From contig NC_066584.1 of NCBI RefSeq assembly GCF_024323335.1, positions 433,685,408-433,749,407 of the forward strand: a DNA stretch of 64,000 bases, written 5' to 3'. This DNA comes from Lathyrus oleraceus (taxonomy: Eukaryota > Streptophyta > Magnoliopsida > Fabales > Fabaceae). Positions 23,416 through 35,102 of this stretch are shown here, piece by piece; the first letter of the stretch is position 1, and the number at the start of each line of letters is the position of its first letter. Made by a program: the position numbers and the translations under genes. Below the pieces are notes generated by a model. The model had not been told where the DNA came from. It saw only the letters and a program-made list of their open reading frames with translations, and searched no databases.

Positions 23416-24110
23416 GGTATGGTCATATTAAAACTAAATGTGGGACCTACCTCAGGAAACAAAAGAGGAGTCTTGTGGCCTCTTGGTCTGATGGAAGTGA
23501 AGCAGAAGAAGCCACAAACCATGTAACTGCATTGACAGGAAGATGGGGGTCTGAGGAAGGGTCAACTGATGATGAAAGAACCCTTAAAGAATTGTGCCAC
23601 AGAAGGACAGGAGTGTGCAGACAAGTTGACAGCCAGAAGAAAGTGATAGCTCAGCTGGAAAATGAAAAGGAAGAGCTTGTGGAAACCATCTCTAAATTAA
23701 AGGTGGAAGCTGTATTCTTGAATTCCAAACTAGATGAGATGACTAAGTATGTAAGAATGCTTAACAATGGATCTGCCATCTTAGACAAGATTCTCCAGAC
23801 TGGCCAAATAACAGGAAACAAATCTGGTATTGGATTCAAGGCTGAGTACAGTTACACTGGTTGTAAACCAAAATCCAAACCTAAGTGCAGCCATGTTAAA
23901 GGCAAACCTGAGATGTCACAACAGATGTCACAACAGCAAAAAGGGAAGCATCAAAGATGGAAATGTCAATACTGTGGAAAATTTGCACCTGAAGCCCTTT
24001 TGCTATAAGCTATGTGGCTATCCTGGCCCTGTTCAGTCCCAATACCAATCAAGGTCCAAGCATCACAAGACTGTCAACAAAAAGCAATGAACTCCTAAGA
24101 CAAAGGTCAC
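23416..24110 (+). pseudogene. gag: SIRE B gag, C-terminal part, frameshifted
   Basis: Resumes at the duplicated GGTAT with the second half of the CCHC knuckle (YGHIKTKC). A spacer with a predicted coiled-coil stretch follows (QKKVIAQLENEKEELVETI, about 23635-23700). A second knuckle-like motif beginning CQYCGKF is at about 23965. There a deletion that looks like two bases shifts the frame, so the open frame ends at 24008 while the homologous reading continues in another frame with PFCYKLCGYPGPV. A further stop at about 24087 precedes the protease. Gag is therefore broken twice independently of the Tekay C insertion. Confidence 0.85.
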
Positions 24111-27100
24111 AAGTCTCATAGCTCACACCTCCCTCAGAGTTTCTGCCAAAGAAGATTGGTATTTTGATAGTGGTTGCTCCAGACATATGACCGGGAACAA
24201 AAATCTGCTAACTGAACTTCATCCTCATGCCATGAGTTATGTTACCTTTGGTGATAGTGCAAAGGGGGAAATCAAGGGAATGGGTAGGCTGGATTGCCCA
24301 GGAGTTCCTGACCTTGATGATGTCCTACTTGTTAAGGGATTAACTGCTAATCTTATATGCATCAGTCAACTGTGTGATCAAGGTCTGAATGTAAACTTCA
24401 CCAAAACTGAATGTTTGATTACTAACAAAGAAAATAAAGTAATCATGAAGGGAGTTAGGTCCAAAGACAACTGCTACATGTGGAGCTCTCAAGAGACTGG
24501 ATACTCTTCAATGTGTACCTTAGCCAAAGAAGAAGAAGTAAAAATATGGCATCAAAGATTGGGCCATCTGCATCTAAAAGGTATGAAGAGAATCATATCA
24601 GTTGAGGCTATTAGAGGAATTCCCAACTTAAAGATTGATGAGGGAAAAATCTGTGGAGAATGTCAGATTGGAAAACAAACAAGGATGTCACACCAGAAGC
24701 TCAGACATGACACAACTACCAAAGTCCTGGAACTACTTCATATGGACTTGATGGGACCCATGCAAGTAGAAAGCCTTGGTGGGAAGAAATATGCATATGT
24801 GGTAGTGGATGATTTCTCCAGATACATCTGGATCAATTTTATAAGAGAAAAATCTGATGTATTTGAAGTCTTTAAGGAGCTGTGTCTGAAACTTCAAAGG
24901 GAAAAAGAAAGTCCTGTTGTCAAAATCAGAAGTGATCATGGAAAGGAGTTTGAGAACAGTAAATTTGCTGAATTATGCTCTTCAGAAGGAATTCATCATG
25001 AGTTCTCATCTCCCATCACTCCCCAGCAAAATGGTGTGGTGGAAAGAAAAAATAGGACTCTGCAAGAATCAGCCAGAGCCATGATTCATGCTAAGAAGTT
25101 GCCCTATCATTTTTGGGCTGAAGCCATGAACACAGCCTGCTATGTCCACAACAGAGTGACATTAAAGAAAGGGACTCCCACAACCCTTTATGAAGTATGG
25201 AAAGGAAGAAAACCAACAGTAAAATACTTCCATGTATTTGGTAGCAAATGTTATATCTTGGATGATCGTGAGCAAAGAAGGAAGATGGATCCCAAAAGTG
25301 ATGAAGGAATATTTTTGGGCTATTCAACAAACAGTAGAGCCTACAGGGTATTCAATTCCAGAACTAATGTGTTGATGGAATCCATTAATGTAGTGGTTGA
25401 TGATCAACAGACCGATGTCACAGACGATGTCGAGACATCTCTGAATGATTCTCCAGCTGACTCCTCAGACAAGAATAAGGAAGAAGAACCACCTCAAGAT
25501 GAACCTGAAGATGACAAAATCAGCAAGGGACCCTCTATCAGAATTTAGAAGGATCATCCCAAAGACCTTATCATAGGAGACCCAGATAAAGGAGTCACTA
25601 CGAGATCAAGGGAAGTAATCTCACATGGTTGCTTTGTGTCAAAGATTGAACCTAGAAATATCAAGGAAGCCTTGATTGATGAGTTCTGGATCAATGCCAT
25701 GCAAGAAGAGTTAGGTCAATTCAAGAGGAATGAAGTATGGGAATTGGTTCCTAGACCTGAAGGAGTAAATGTCATAAGTACAAAGTGGGTATATAAGAAT
25801 AAATCGGATGAACAAGGGGTTGTTACTAAAAACAAAGCTAGATTAGTAGCTCAAGGATATACTCAAGTTGAAGGAGTTGACTTTGATGAAACTTTTGCTC
25901 CTGTAGCTCGCCTTGAGTCCATTAGATTATTGCTTAGAGTGGCATGTATTCTGAAATTCAAACTGTTTCAGATGGATGTAAAAAGTGCCTTTCTAAATGG
26001 CTACCTAAATGAAGAAGTATATGTTGAACAGCCTAAAGGCTTCACAGATCCAAATATTCCACAACATGTGTACAGATTGAAGAAAGCCCTCTATGGGTTA
26101 AAACAAGCTCCCAGGGCTTGGTATGAGAGACTCACAATGTTCCTCACTGACAATGGATACAGGAAAGGAGGTATTGACAAAACTCTGTTTGTGAAGAATG
26201 AAGGAGGGAAGCTCATGGTGGCACAAATATATGTAGATGACATTGTATTTGGTGGAATGTCATAACAGATGGTTGAACATTTTGTTAGACAAATGCAATC
26301 TGAGTTTGAGATGAGCCTTGTTGGAGAACTGACCTACTTTCTTGGGCTACAAGTCAAACAGATGGAAGACTCTATCTTTTTATCTCAAAGCAAGTATGCC
26401 AAGAACATTGTAAAGAAGTTTGGCATGGAGAATGCAAGCCATAAAAGAACACCTGCTCCTACACATGTAAAAATCTCCAAAGATGAAAATGGTGTCAGTG
26501 TAGATCAAAGTCTATACAGAAGCATGATAGGAAGTCTGCTATATCTCAAAGAAAGCATACCTGACATTGCATTTGCTGTTGGTGTGTGTGCTAGATATCA
26601 AGCGGAACCAAAAGTCAGTCACATAAACCAAGTGAAGAGAATACTGAAATATGTCAATGGCACCAGTGACTCTGGGATGTTATATACTCATGGATCTGGA
26701 TCTATGTTGACTGGATACTGTGATGCAGACTGGGCTGGGAGTGCTGATGATAGGAAGAGCACATCAGGAGGATGTTTCTTCTTAGGGAACAATCTGATTT
26801 CATGGTTCAGCAAGAAACAGAACTGTGTATCTCTATCCACTGCTGAAGCTGAATACATAGCAGCTGGAAGTAGTTGTTCCCAACTGGTCTGGATGAAACA
26901 AATATTGTCTGAATACAATGTCACACAAGAAGTCATGACATTATACTGTGATAACCTGAGTGCTATAAATATTTCCAAGAATCCTATTCAGCACAGCAAG
27001 ACAAAGCACATTGATATCAGGCATCACTTCATCAGATAACTTGTAGAAGAGAAGATCATAACTCTGGAGCATGTTACTACTGAAAAGCAATTAGCTGACA

Positions 27101-27180
27101 TTTTCACTAAAGCTTTGGATGCCAATCAATTTGAATGTTTAAGGGGGAAGTTGGGGATCTGTGTTCATGAGAACCTATAG
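24111..27180 (+). pseudogene. pol: SIRE B pol: protease, integrase, RT, RNase H with three in-frame stops
   Basis: Frame 1 throughout. Protease DSGCSRHMTG is at about 24168. The integrase zinc region is at about 24550-24670 (WHQRLGHLH and CGECQIGKQ), and its catalytic core has HMDLMGPM, IRSDHGKEFE and NGVVERKNR, all three acidic residues present. RT has [36 protein letters not shown] and YVDDIVFGG. RNase H has CDADWAG and KTKHIDIRHHF. Stops at 25546, 26263 and 27037 interrupt the frame; the first is one C-to-T change from Gln. The natural end is TAG 27178-27180. The usual TASRPD motif of the RT tail is altered here to KESIPD. Non-functional as written. Confidence 0.9.
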
Positions 27181-27806
27181 CAAGCAAAGGAGTGTGTGGT
27201 TATCCCAGAGGATATTTGTGCCTGGGAAAACTGTGTTGTGGCAAGGAAGTTATTCGGATGCTGATGTTTGAAAGATTGAAGTTATAAGGTAACCTTTGGT
27301 CAATTTTGACTAAAAAGGGGGAGAAGTGCTGATGTGGAAGTTGGATGTGGCTGGACTGGAGGACAGCTATTATTAAAAGAAGTGCATAGGTGCTACAACA
27401 TAATGTTGTTCTATTTACAGATGTCAAACAGGATGTCTGATACGGTGCACAGGTGTTGATGTTGAAGCAGATGTCAGGATGACATTCTGGCTGGTACAGG
27501 TGCTGGAGTTACAGTAGCTGTTATTTGATGAATGCACAGATTTAGGGGGAGAAGAAGTACCCTGGTGCATTGTGCATTTGTGTGTCTTACTAGTTGCATC
27601 CATAACTAGTAATTCTGTTGTTGCACAAATTTAGGGGGAGGAGAAGTACCCTTGTGCATGTGTGTATTACTAGTAGCCATATCTAGTAATTGTTTTGCTT
27701 CTACTGCTGATTAAACTTCTGTTATGTTGTTTAACTGCTGATAATTTGCCTTGTGAACAAAAAGGACAGATATATGTTTTAGCCAAAATTTGTCAAAGGG
27801 GGAGTT
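27181..27806 (+). other. SIRE B 3' noncoding region with repeated polypurine tracts
   Basis: No third ORF. GGGGGA-containing purine tracts recur at about 27315, 27544 and 27633, with one at 27142 at the end of pol; the last, CAAAGGGGGAG at 27794-27804, abuts the 3' LTR and is the functional tract. Two tracts sit in an approximately 90-bp tandem duplication (27541-27700) with GAGAAGTACCC and ACTAGT motifs. Multiple polypurine tracts before the 3' LTR are a known Sirevirus feature. Confidence 0.8.
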
Positions 27807-29029
27807 TGTTGATTCTAAGTGTTGACAGCAATTTTGGTAAAACAAAGAGTGTTCACAAGATGTCATGTGTGATGTCTTAACATGAGATATCCTATGTACC
27901 TGCTGGAATTCAAGAACATGTGCAAGCAGGATTGTTTCAGAGTGCCACATACAATGACAAGGCTTCTGATATTGGTTGTACCTGCTGGAGCTTAAATGGA
28001 AGACATGTTCATGCAAGATTGTTTCAGATGACATACACAATGTCATGGCATCTGATATGGTTGTACCTGCTAAAAGTTATAAAAGGAATTATTGGATTAT
28101 GCAGGATTTTTCCAGGATGTCAGACCCGATGTCATGACATCCTGTACACAGAACATTCAGTATGAATGTCTGGTGTTTTATGATTGCACAATTAATGGCA
28201 ATCTTTGTATGATTGAAGATATGGCTAGCTGGCGCGTTCAATCATGGATTACAACCAGATTTACTTATTTTCCAAGGAGTTCTATACAGCTGTTATAAAA
28301 AGATTTGATTGAAAAATAGATTTAGGGTTTTCAAGATGTCCAAGCCCAGCTGAAAGCTTCTATAAAAAGGGACTTAGAAAACCTGTTTGAATACACAACC
28401 AAGACTGAGCGAAATATAGAGAGAGAGCTAGGGTTTGTGTCTGTTTAGTCGTAAGACTTGTAGGTCATTCAAGTCATCCATTGATGATTGAATTGGACTG
28501 ATTTGTGGTTGTATTTTGTCACTCTAAAGCTATTAAGCAAAAGTGTGTGTCTGCTTGATCAAAGCTGTGAAGCAAGATCAAGTGTGTGTCTTCTTGATCA
28601 AAGCTTTGAAGCAAGATCAAGAGTGCGTCTTCTTGATTGAAACTGTGAAGTAAAATCAAGAGTTTGTAATTGAAAATTATTTTCTTTTCACAAGGGATTA
28701 TTGTTTAAAATCACGGGTGTGTGATTGTAAGGGAAGTAAGTGGGTTCTCATATCTAAGAGTGCTTAGGTAGAAGTTGCATGGTTAGAGATTAGGTGAGAA
28801 AGACTGTAACTTGTTGAAGTGTACGGATAGTCTTTGAACTAATTCTATTTTAGTGAATTTCCTTCCTGGCTTGGTAGCCCCCAGACGTAGGTGAGTTGCA
28901 CCGAACTGGGTTAACAATTGCTTGTGTTATTCGTTTTATCATTCTGTTTTTATCTTATCCATTGTGTGTTAGCAGATATCAGTGTCGTAACAGTACCTTC
29001 GACATCTTATATCTGATACCAGAATTTCA
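27807..29029 (+). repeat. SIRE B 3' LTR
   Basis: 1223 bp, same length as the 5' LTR and collinear without net indels; about 27 substitutions by eye. Followed by the target duplication ATTTG at 29030-29034. Confidence 0.93.
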
Positions 29030-30036
29030 ATTTGGATTTGAAATGATAGAGTTATGTATTCTTGAAGTTTGGAAAAATCACTTGATCAATGGCATAGGTC
29101 AAAAGTGACCTATAATGTAGCCTCATATCACATGCTCAAAAGAGTTGAATTAGCTCCCACTCCAAACATCAAAGTTGAAGTAGACACAAAGCATTTGATT
29201 GTTCAACTTGGAAATCCTTCATCTCATAAAAATTGAGCAAGTTATGGCCTTGGGAAGTTGACTTTCAAATTAGGGTTTAGACAAAATGACCTATAATGTT
29301 TCAACATAGAAAATGATTTTCCAAGAAAAACTAGCTCTAGGTCTCAACATGAAAGTTGTTTATAATGTCATTTAGAGTAAGGTTTCTCTTGGAATCATTT
29401 TCATATGGTGAAAATTGTAGGAGATAAGGTCTAGGGAGACCCAGTTTTGATCAGATGAATTCATCTAGCCAACCACCATCAACCAACTTGCTAATATCCA
29501 ATTCTCTTGACTTTCTAGGCTCATTGTAGATCATAAATGCATAAGATGATGAAATTTGAAGTGTCCCTTGAGAAATTTGATCAATTGGTGAGATAGCTTG
29601 TTGGAGGAGTTACTCAAGATACTCAGTCAAACTAGGGTTTCCAAGGCAAATCACCCTCAAACTCTTGAAGCAAACTTGATCAATATAACATGTAGAGATA
29701 ATTGGGACTCATATATGATGTTCATAACCATTCTTGAATCAATTCATGGTTGTACACTTTGTTCATGAGGGTCTCAAACCCTAGATGTGATCTTGATGAA
29801 TCAATGAGATCATGCCCTACCTACAAAAGAGTTAGACAAATACAAAGGCATATTTTTGGTATTTTGGTTAGTGAAATGATAAAATACAAGTAAGATATAA
29901 TCACAAAGTGCCTGGTGATCTATCCCAAAACAAATCCAATAGAAAGGGGTAAGGAGGATGCCAAGGTATGATCCCAATGCTAATGCTTATGATGAAATTG
30001 CATGAGGGATCTTAGGGTCAAAATTGGGGTCTTACA
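29030..30036 (-). repeat. Ogre A 3' LTR, U3-side part
   Basis: Begins with the SIRE B target copy ATTTG, and its sequence joins smoothly to 12653. It ends at 30036 with the LTR start (minus strand TGTAAGACCCC). No gene or clear promoter motif seen. Confidence 0.85.
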
Positions 30037-30050
30037 GTTTCCCCTATTTA
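30037..30050 (-). other. polypurine tract, Ogre A
   Basis: On the minus strand TAAATAGGGGAAAC directly abuts the LTR start, the plus-strand primer of the element. Confidence 0.8.
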
Positions 30051-30489
30051 AGGACATTCTAACTGAGGAGGTGAAGGTTAAAATCTTCGGCTCGACTCAG
30101 TAGAATGGGCTTAAATAACAACATATAGAAAAAAAATTGGTCCCTAAGAGACCTCATGATGCATATGATATGAACGCAAAAGTTAACGCTCTGTGGGGAA
30201 GTATTGCCACAAAGGAAAAAGAAATCGGAGAGTCCGCAGGAGCACAATGTATTCCGTGAGGAAAACTCACTGGGGAGACAGAGACTCTGAGGGGATAAGA
30301 GGTACTTATGCATAGGCCAGGCTACGACTTAAAACTACTGGGGGACTCGAGGAAATCTATAAAATGGAAAGACTCAGTCGGGGAAACAAAACATCTACAA
30401 GGGATACGAATAAGTTAGGATAAAACTGAGGTATTCGACTCACGCTGGAGAAAAGCGATTTCACTAAGGAAATGCACACTCAACTCAAC

Positions 30490-31570
30490 TGGGGAGAAAA
30501 TAAAATTTCAACACAGGAGGAGCAGAAATCTATTATCTACTACCTGTCACTGGGTAAGGAGATAATAAGAATCTGACAGAGAGAACATCCGTCACCGGTT
30601 AGGATGAACATATCAAGGATGAATCGCTGAGGAAAATCATGGGGGAATATTCACTACCGGTTACTGGGTAAGAATAACCTTGCTGGGAAAAAACTATAGA
30701 AAAATAGGATTTACAACTATCAGTTACTGGGCAGAAGATCAAGGGTGAGAGTATCCGTCATCGGTTAGGATGAACATATCAAGGATAAACTCAACAGGGA
30801 AGAAAATCTGTCATCGATTAGGATGAACATATCAAGGATAGACTTTCCTGGGAATGTCAAGGAGGATACCCGTCATCGGTTAGGATGAACATATCAAGGA
30901 TATACCAACTGAACAAAAAAAAGGGAATTACATCTCTCGAAAACTGGATAGAAAACCGTCGGAGAGAAAACCCGTCATCGGTTAGGATGAACATATCAAG
31001 GATTAGCCCTGCGAGGGGACAAAATAGGATTTACAACTACCGGTTACTGGGTAGAAGACCAATCAAAGAGAAAATTTGTCACCAGTTAAAGTGAACATAT
31101 CAAGGATTGACTCTGAAAAGGGGAACAACAATAGGGATTACATCTATCAGTTACTGGATAGAATACCAAAGAAGAGAAAATCCGTCACTGATTAAAGAGA
31201 ACATATGAAGGATTGACTCTACACAGGGGAAAAAGTAGGATTTACAACTACCGGTTACTGGGTAGAAGACCACAAGGAGAAGAAAACCCGTCATCGATTA
31301 AGATGAACATATCAAGGGTTAACTCTCTGAGGAACAAAAGAATAGGAATTACAACTACCTTTTTACTGGATAGAATACCAAAAGTGAGAATATCCATCAC
31401 TAGCTAAAGTGAACATATCAAGGATAAACTCCTGCGGGGGGAAAGAAAAGATATCCGTCACCGGTTAAGATGAACATATCAAGGATATACTTTCCGGGGA
31501 ATAAATCCACTAGGGATTCTGTTGAGGAGAAAAAGGGCACTTTTGTCGGGTATTGGGCAAGAAGTAACAA
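30490..31570 (-). repeat. minisatellite in Ogre A 3' noncoding region
   Basis: Written on the + strand, about ten copies of GTCATCGGTTAGGATGAACA followed by TATCAAGGAT alternate with copies of TTACAACTACCGGTTACTGG followed by GTAGAAGACC. From about 30872 to 31458 the pair repeats with a period near 102-108 bp. Copies differ by a few bases. Ogre 3' untranslated regions are known as hypervariable sources of satellite DNA in legumes. Confidence 0.85.
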
Positions 31571-33162
31571 ATTGCAAACTAAGAAGAATATTACCAGTTA
31601 CTGGGCAATAGACTCTTAGGGGACTCAAAGTTTCTATCTAGGTAGGATCTAGAAAGAAAACAGTCAATCAAGACTCAACCCAATAATGACATAACTCAAG
31701 GGGAGCGGTTCCATCCAGATAAACAACCGGGGAGGAAACTGAAGTAATAATCATCCATGAGGAAACAAACTCAGTGGGGACAAGGAGAAAGGTTAAAGTC
31801 TTTTTGCTTAAGGGGCTGACACTCTACAATTGAAAGAGGACAGACACCAAATTTGGTATGGGGATAAGGTACCGCCATAACAGAGAATGAGAATCTCAAA
31901 CAAATCAAATATGAAGATGCAGGATATGCAAATTATGAAATTATACGAATGTATATGTATATGTATATATGATAATTATGTTGACAAAACGATCGCAAAG
32001 GATACAGAGGTGTCGCAAAGAAATTGAACCAATGGTACAACCCTCGGTCAATCCATAAAATATGGAGACAAACTGCTAGAGAATAGAGAAATCAACATCC
32101 CAAAGGCTCAACCCTGGCTGGGGAAAGACGGAGGAGATCTGTTGAGGATAAAACATCCAATTTGTGGGGAATTTTAGGTCAACACCATAAAAATGGGAGA
32201 CAATCCTACAGAGAAACAATCAACAAAATGTTGCTTAGAAACCAGGAGGAAACTCTGATTGGGAGCAAAGATACGACGATTAGTGGGGACACCAAAGAGA
32301 TTTACTGGGGAAGATCAAACATCTTCTGATGACGATCCAATTGCTGAGGAAATACGAACTCCAGTGGGGAAGGCCGAAACTCTGTTGGGGACAAGGACAC
32401 GCCGCAGGGTATCTGAATCAACCAACTCAACTAGGGATAAAGAAATAAACTCTGTCGAGGATCAAACACTCCGCCAAGGAACTGAAACAATACTGATGTC
32501 TAGGGATACCCGAAGAGTTAACTGCTTGGGGAACCTCAAGTGTTTCGCATTTAAGGACTTGCTTTCCATTGAAATGCTGTTGATATTCTTTTTACTTGCT
32601 TTAGAAAAGTTCTTGCTTTTATATGTTAAAGAAAATTTGATTTTGATTTAAAAATTTAATTTCAAAATAATCATAATAAAATTTAAAACTATTGGCTGAA
32701 GTAAATAAGAGTAGAAACAATTGGATAAAAACTCAACTTTATTTAATAGAATGGTAGTCTGTAAATGACAAGACTCCATAGATTTTACAAAGTTGAAAAA
32801 TGGTAATTTACATGGAAAAGGGTTACATTGAATACAAATGATCCTTAATCCCTCTACCAACTCTTGATATCCGCTGTGCTCTTGACCGCTGCTGGAGATG
32901 AACTAATGTCAACCCTTGTGCTCAAACAAGTCTTAAAAAAAAACTGAAGATCAGCAGAATGCAGTTACTTGCCATAATCTCTAACTTTTGCATAAGTTGC
33001 CCCAAGGTGGGGTACTCAACTTATCGGGAAAATTCTTTTCTATTTTTAATGTCTCTAATTTTTGCCTGGATCGCCCTTTCGGGTTTTCAATCCACCGAGA
33101 CGCTCATTTTTGCCTAAGCCGCCCTTTCGGGTTTTCAACTTAGCGAGCTGTTCTTTTCTTTT
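31571..33162 (-). other. Ogre A 3' noncoding region next to pol
   Basis: Mostly noncoding. It has scattered short TGGGGA-containing repeats (about 31560-32530), a TATATG microsatellite near 31950-31975, and at 33000-33160 three degenerate copies of a GCCCTTTCGGGTTTTCAA motif. That motif is the reverse complement of one found after pol in Ogre D. A 130-codon + strand ORF at 32259-32651 has no recognisable domain and lies antisense in repeats. Confidence 0.7.
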
Positions 33163-33761
33163 TTAGGCGAAGTATTTCTTGACTGCATCTGCGTTCACAG
33201 GACGAGTGAACTCTTCACCATCCATAGTTGTAAGAATCAATGCACCGCCTGAAAAGGCTCTCTTGACAACATATGGACCTTCATAATTGGGAGTCCATTT
33301 TCCTCTAGAATCTGGTTTGAACGTTAAAATCTTCTTGAGCACAAGGTCACCTTCTCTGAACACATGAGGTTTGGCCTTCTTATCAAAAGCTTTCTTCATT
33401 CTCTGCTGATATAACTGACCATGACACATGGCAGTCAATCTCTTCTCTTCAATTAAATTCAGCTGGTCAAACCTAGTCTGACACCATTCAACTTCAGTCA
33501 ACTTGGCTTCCATGAGCACACGCAATGAAGGAATCTCAACCTCTACGGGGAGCACTGCTTCCATACCATATACAAGAGAGAAAGGGGTTGCCCATGTTGA
33601 AGTGCGAATGGATGTACGATACCCATGCAAAGCGAATGGGAGCATCTCATGCCAATCCTTATATGTGACAACCATCTTCTGGATAATCTTCTTAATGTTC
33701 TTATTCACAACTTCAACAGCCACATTAATCTTGGGTCTATAGGGAGAAGAATTATGATGTG
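33163..33761 (-). pseudogene. Ogre A integrase, C-terminal part
   Basis: Minus-strand frame ending at 33163 (AVKKYFA). It holds the catalytic Glu region (EVVNKNIKKI), a KDWHEMLPFALHGYRTSIRT stretch, and a C-terminal barrel with DLVLKKILTF and GPYVVKRAFSGGAL. Read on the minus strand, the bases 33761 to 33724 continue the frame upstream without a stop to the target duplication. They join directly to the N-terminal part that now starts at 54322. So this gene was open here before Ogre D inserted. Confidence 0.92.
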
Positions 33762-35094
33762 TGTCATACCCTAAATTTTGTCCCTCCTAACTCATCTGCA
33801 TTCACTCATTTGTGAACCATTTGTTTGTATTCATGATTTATTGGTGTCCCATTTTTGCATAACTCCCTATGACCATTACATTTGGTCATGGAGATCTTTC
33901 CATGCATAAGTTTAATGATCAGGGGTAAGTAGCATTGGTTTGTGCATACTTTTTCTAAATTCAACCCATTCTTAGAATTGTTGAGATAACATGACTCTTG
34001 TGGATATCCTTTTTGTTTACCTAAAAGCTTGATTTTGGATCATGATTACTTATAGTTATTTATGTTTTTGTGTTTTGCTCATGCATGCACCTATCACATA
34101 TCATTCATACATTTGTTTTTACAATTTTTCTATCAATGCACCACATTGGCACTTGTTGCATTATATGAGTTTTTGAAGGTTTAGAAACTTTGTCATTAAA
34201 GGTTTAATTTAATTAAGTAGAGTTGTATTTCATTTCAAAAATACATTAAGTATTATTTGATTTTCTCTTGTTAATTTTTTGTTATTAAACCTTAACAAAG
34301 GTATTTATTTTTATTTTTATTTTTTGTGTTTTGTTTGAAAGTAGTATCAATAATAATTAGCTTTATTTATCATTTTAAATTAATATAAAATTTTATAAAA
34401 ATAAATGACAAATATATTTTGTTCCTTTTATTTACATTCAAATAAAAAATTTATTGTCACATTTATGTTTAGATTTTTCTATTCTTATCATTCTACTTTA
34501 AATTTCAAAACAAAAATATATTTTTATTTTATTCTTTTTCTTGTCTACGTTATAAAACCAACAAAATTAGTTTAAAAAAATCAGTAAATATATATTTACA
34601 TTGTTACAATAACTAGAATTATCAAGGCAAAAGTTACATATAAGTAAAATTACAATATGTTTACAATGTATGTCCAATATGTTTACATTGTTACAGTAAC
34701 TAGAATTGTTGTCCAATATGTTATAATATATTTACAAACAAAACCTGCGAGCTTCAAATACATTAGTTACATATATACTAGTTACATATATACTAGTTAC
34801 ATATATACGTTCAAATTCTACAGAACCCCAAAAATATCACTAGATAGCTTATCCTTGTCCTGCCACCTCCTTCTGCTCTCCTTGGACATTTATTTTGTCT
34901 TGTTGCAACATTGATAACAGAATACAACAGTTAGCATTTTTCTTAAGTAAAACTTATTTTAAAAGGTCAATTGTAAAAAGGATAGAGCAGAGTATCATCA
35001 TTTGAGCAATCAAGCAGGAATTTTATCAGAAATTAAGTTGAATCAAAATAAAAAATATTTTTATATTCAAACAATCCTAATTTATTCTCTTCAA

Positions 35095-35102
35095 TATAAA
35101 TA
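35095..35102 (+). promoter_or_regulatory. candidate TATA box, Ogre D LTR
   Basis: TATAAATA about 1.33 kb into the LTR, followed by GAAGGGGGATCTG and then a C/A-rich leader-like stretch; the 3' LTR copy is at 51600-51607. The surroundings are AT-rich, so this is tentative. Confidence 0.35.

Larger units (their letters stand above)
12659..29029 (+). mobile_element. SIRE B: Ty1/copia (SIRE/Maximus-type) element, interrupted by Tekay C
   Basis: Two 1223-bp LTRs start TGTTGATTC and end TTTCA. A 5-bp target duplication ATTTG is present at 12654-12658 and 29030-29034. Order: LTR, initiator-Met primer site, gag, protease, integrase, RT, RNase H, a region with repeated purine tracts, LTR. This is the copia order. 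Removing the 8.56-kb Tekay C leaves an element of about 7.8 kb. By eye the LTRs differ at about 27 positions (about 2 percent). One frameshift and several stops inactivate the polyprotein. Unlike SIRE E it has no third ORF, only 626 bp between pol and the LTR. Confidence 0.92.

Noticed and set aside
30490..31570. CRISPR-like look of regularly spaced approximately 30-bp repeats
   Set aside because: Plant retrotransposon context, spacers are themselves repeats, and copies are degenerate; it is an Ogre minisatellite.
32259..32651. 130-codon + strand ORF in the Ogre A 3' region
   Set aside because: It is antisense to the element, sits in TGGGGA-type repeats and shows no domain; the Thr/Arg/Glu-rich translation reflects the repeat composition.
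34657..34914. 85-codon ORF in Ogre D 5' LTR and its partner at 51177-51419
   Set aside because: Reading of an AT-rich minisatellite (SYIYTSYIYT repeats) that changes length with the repeat; not a protein.
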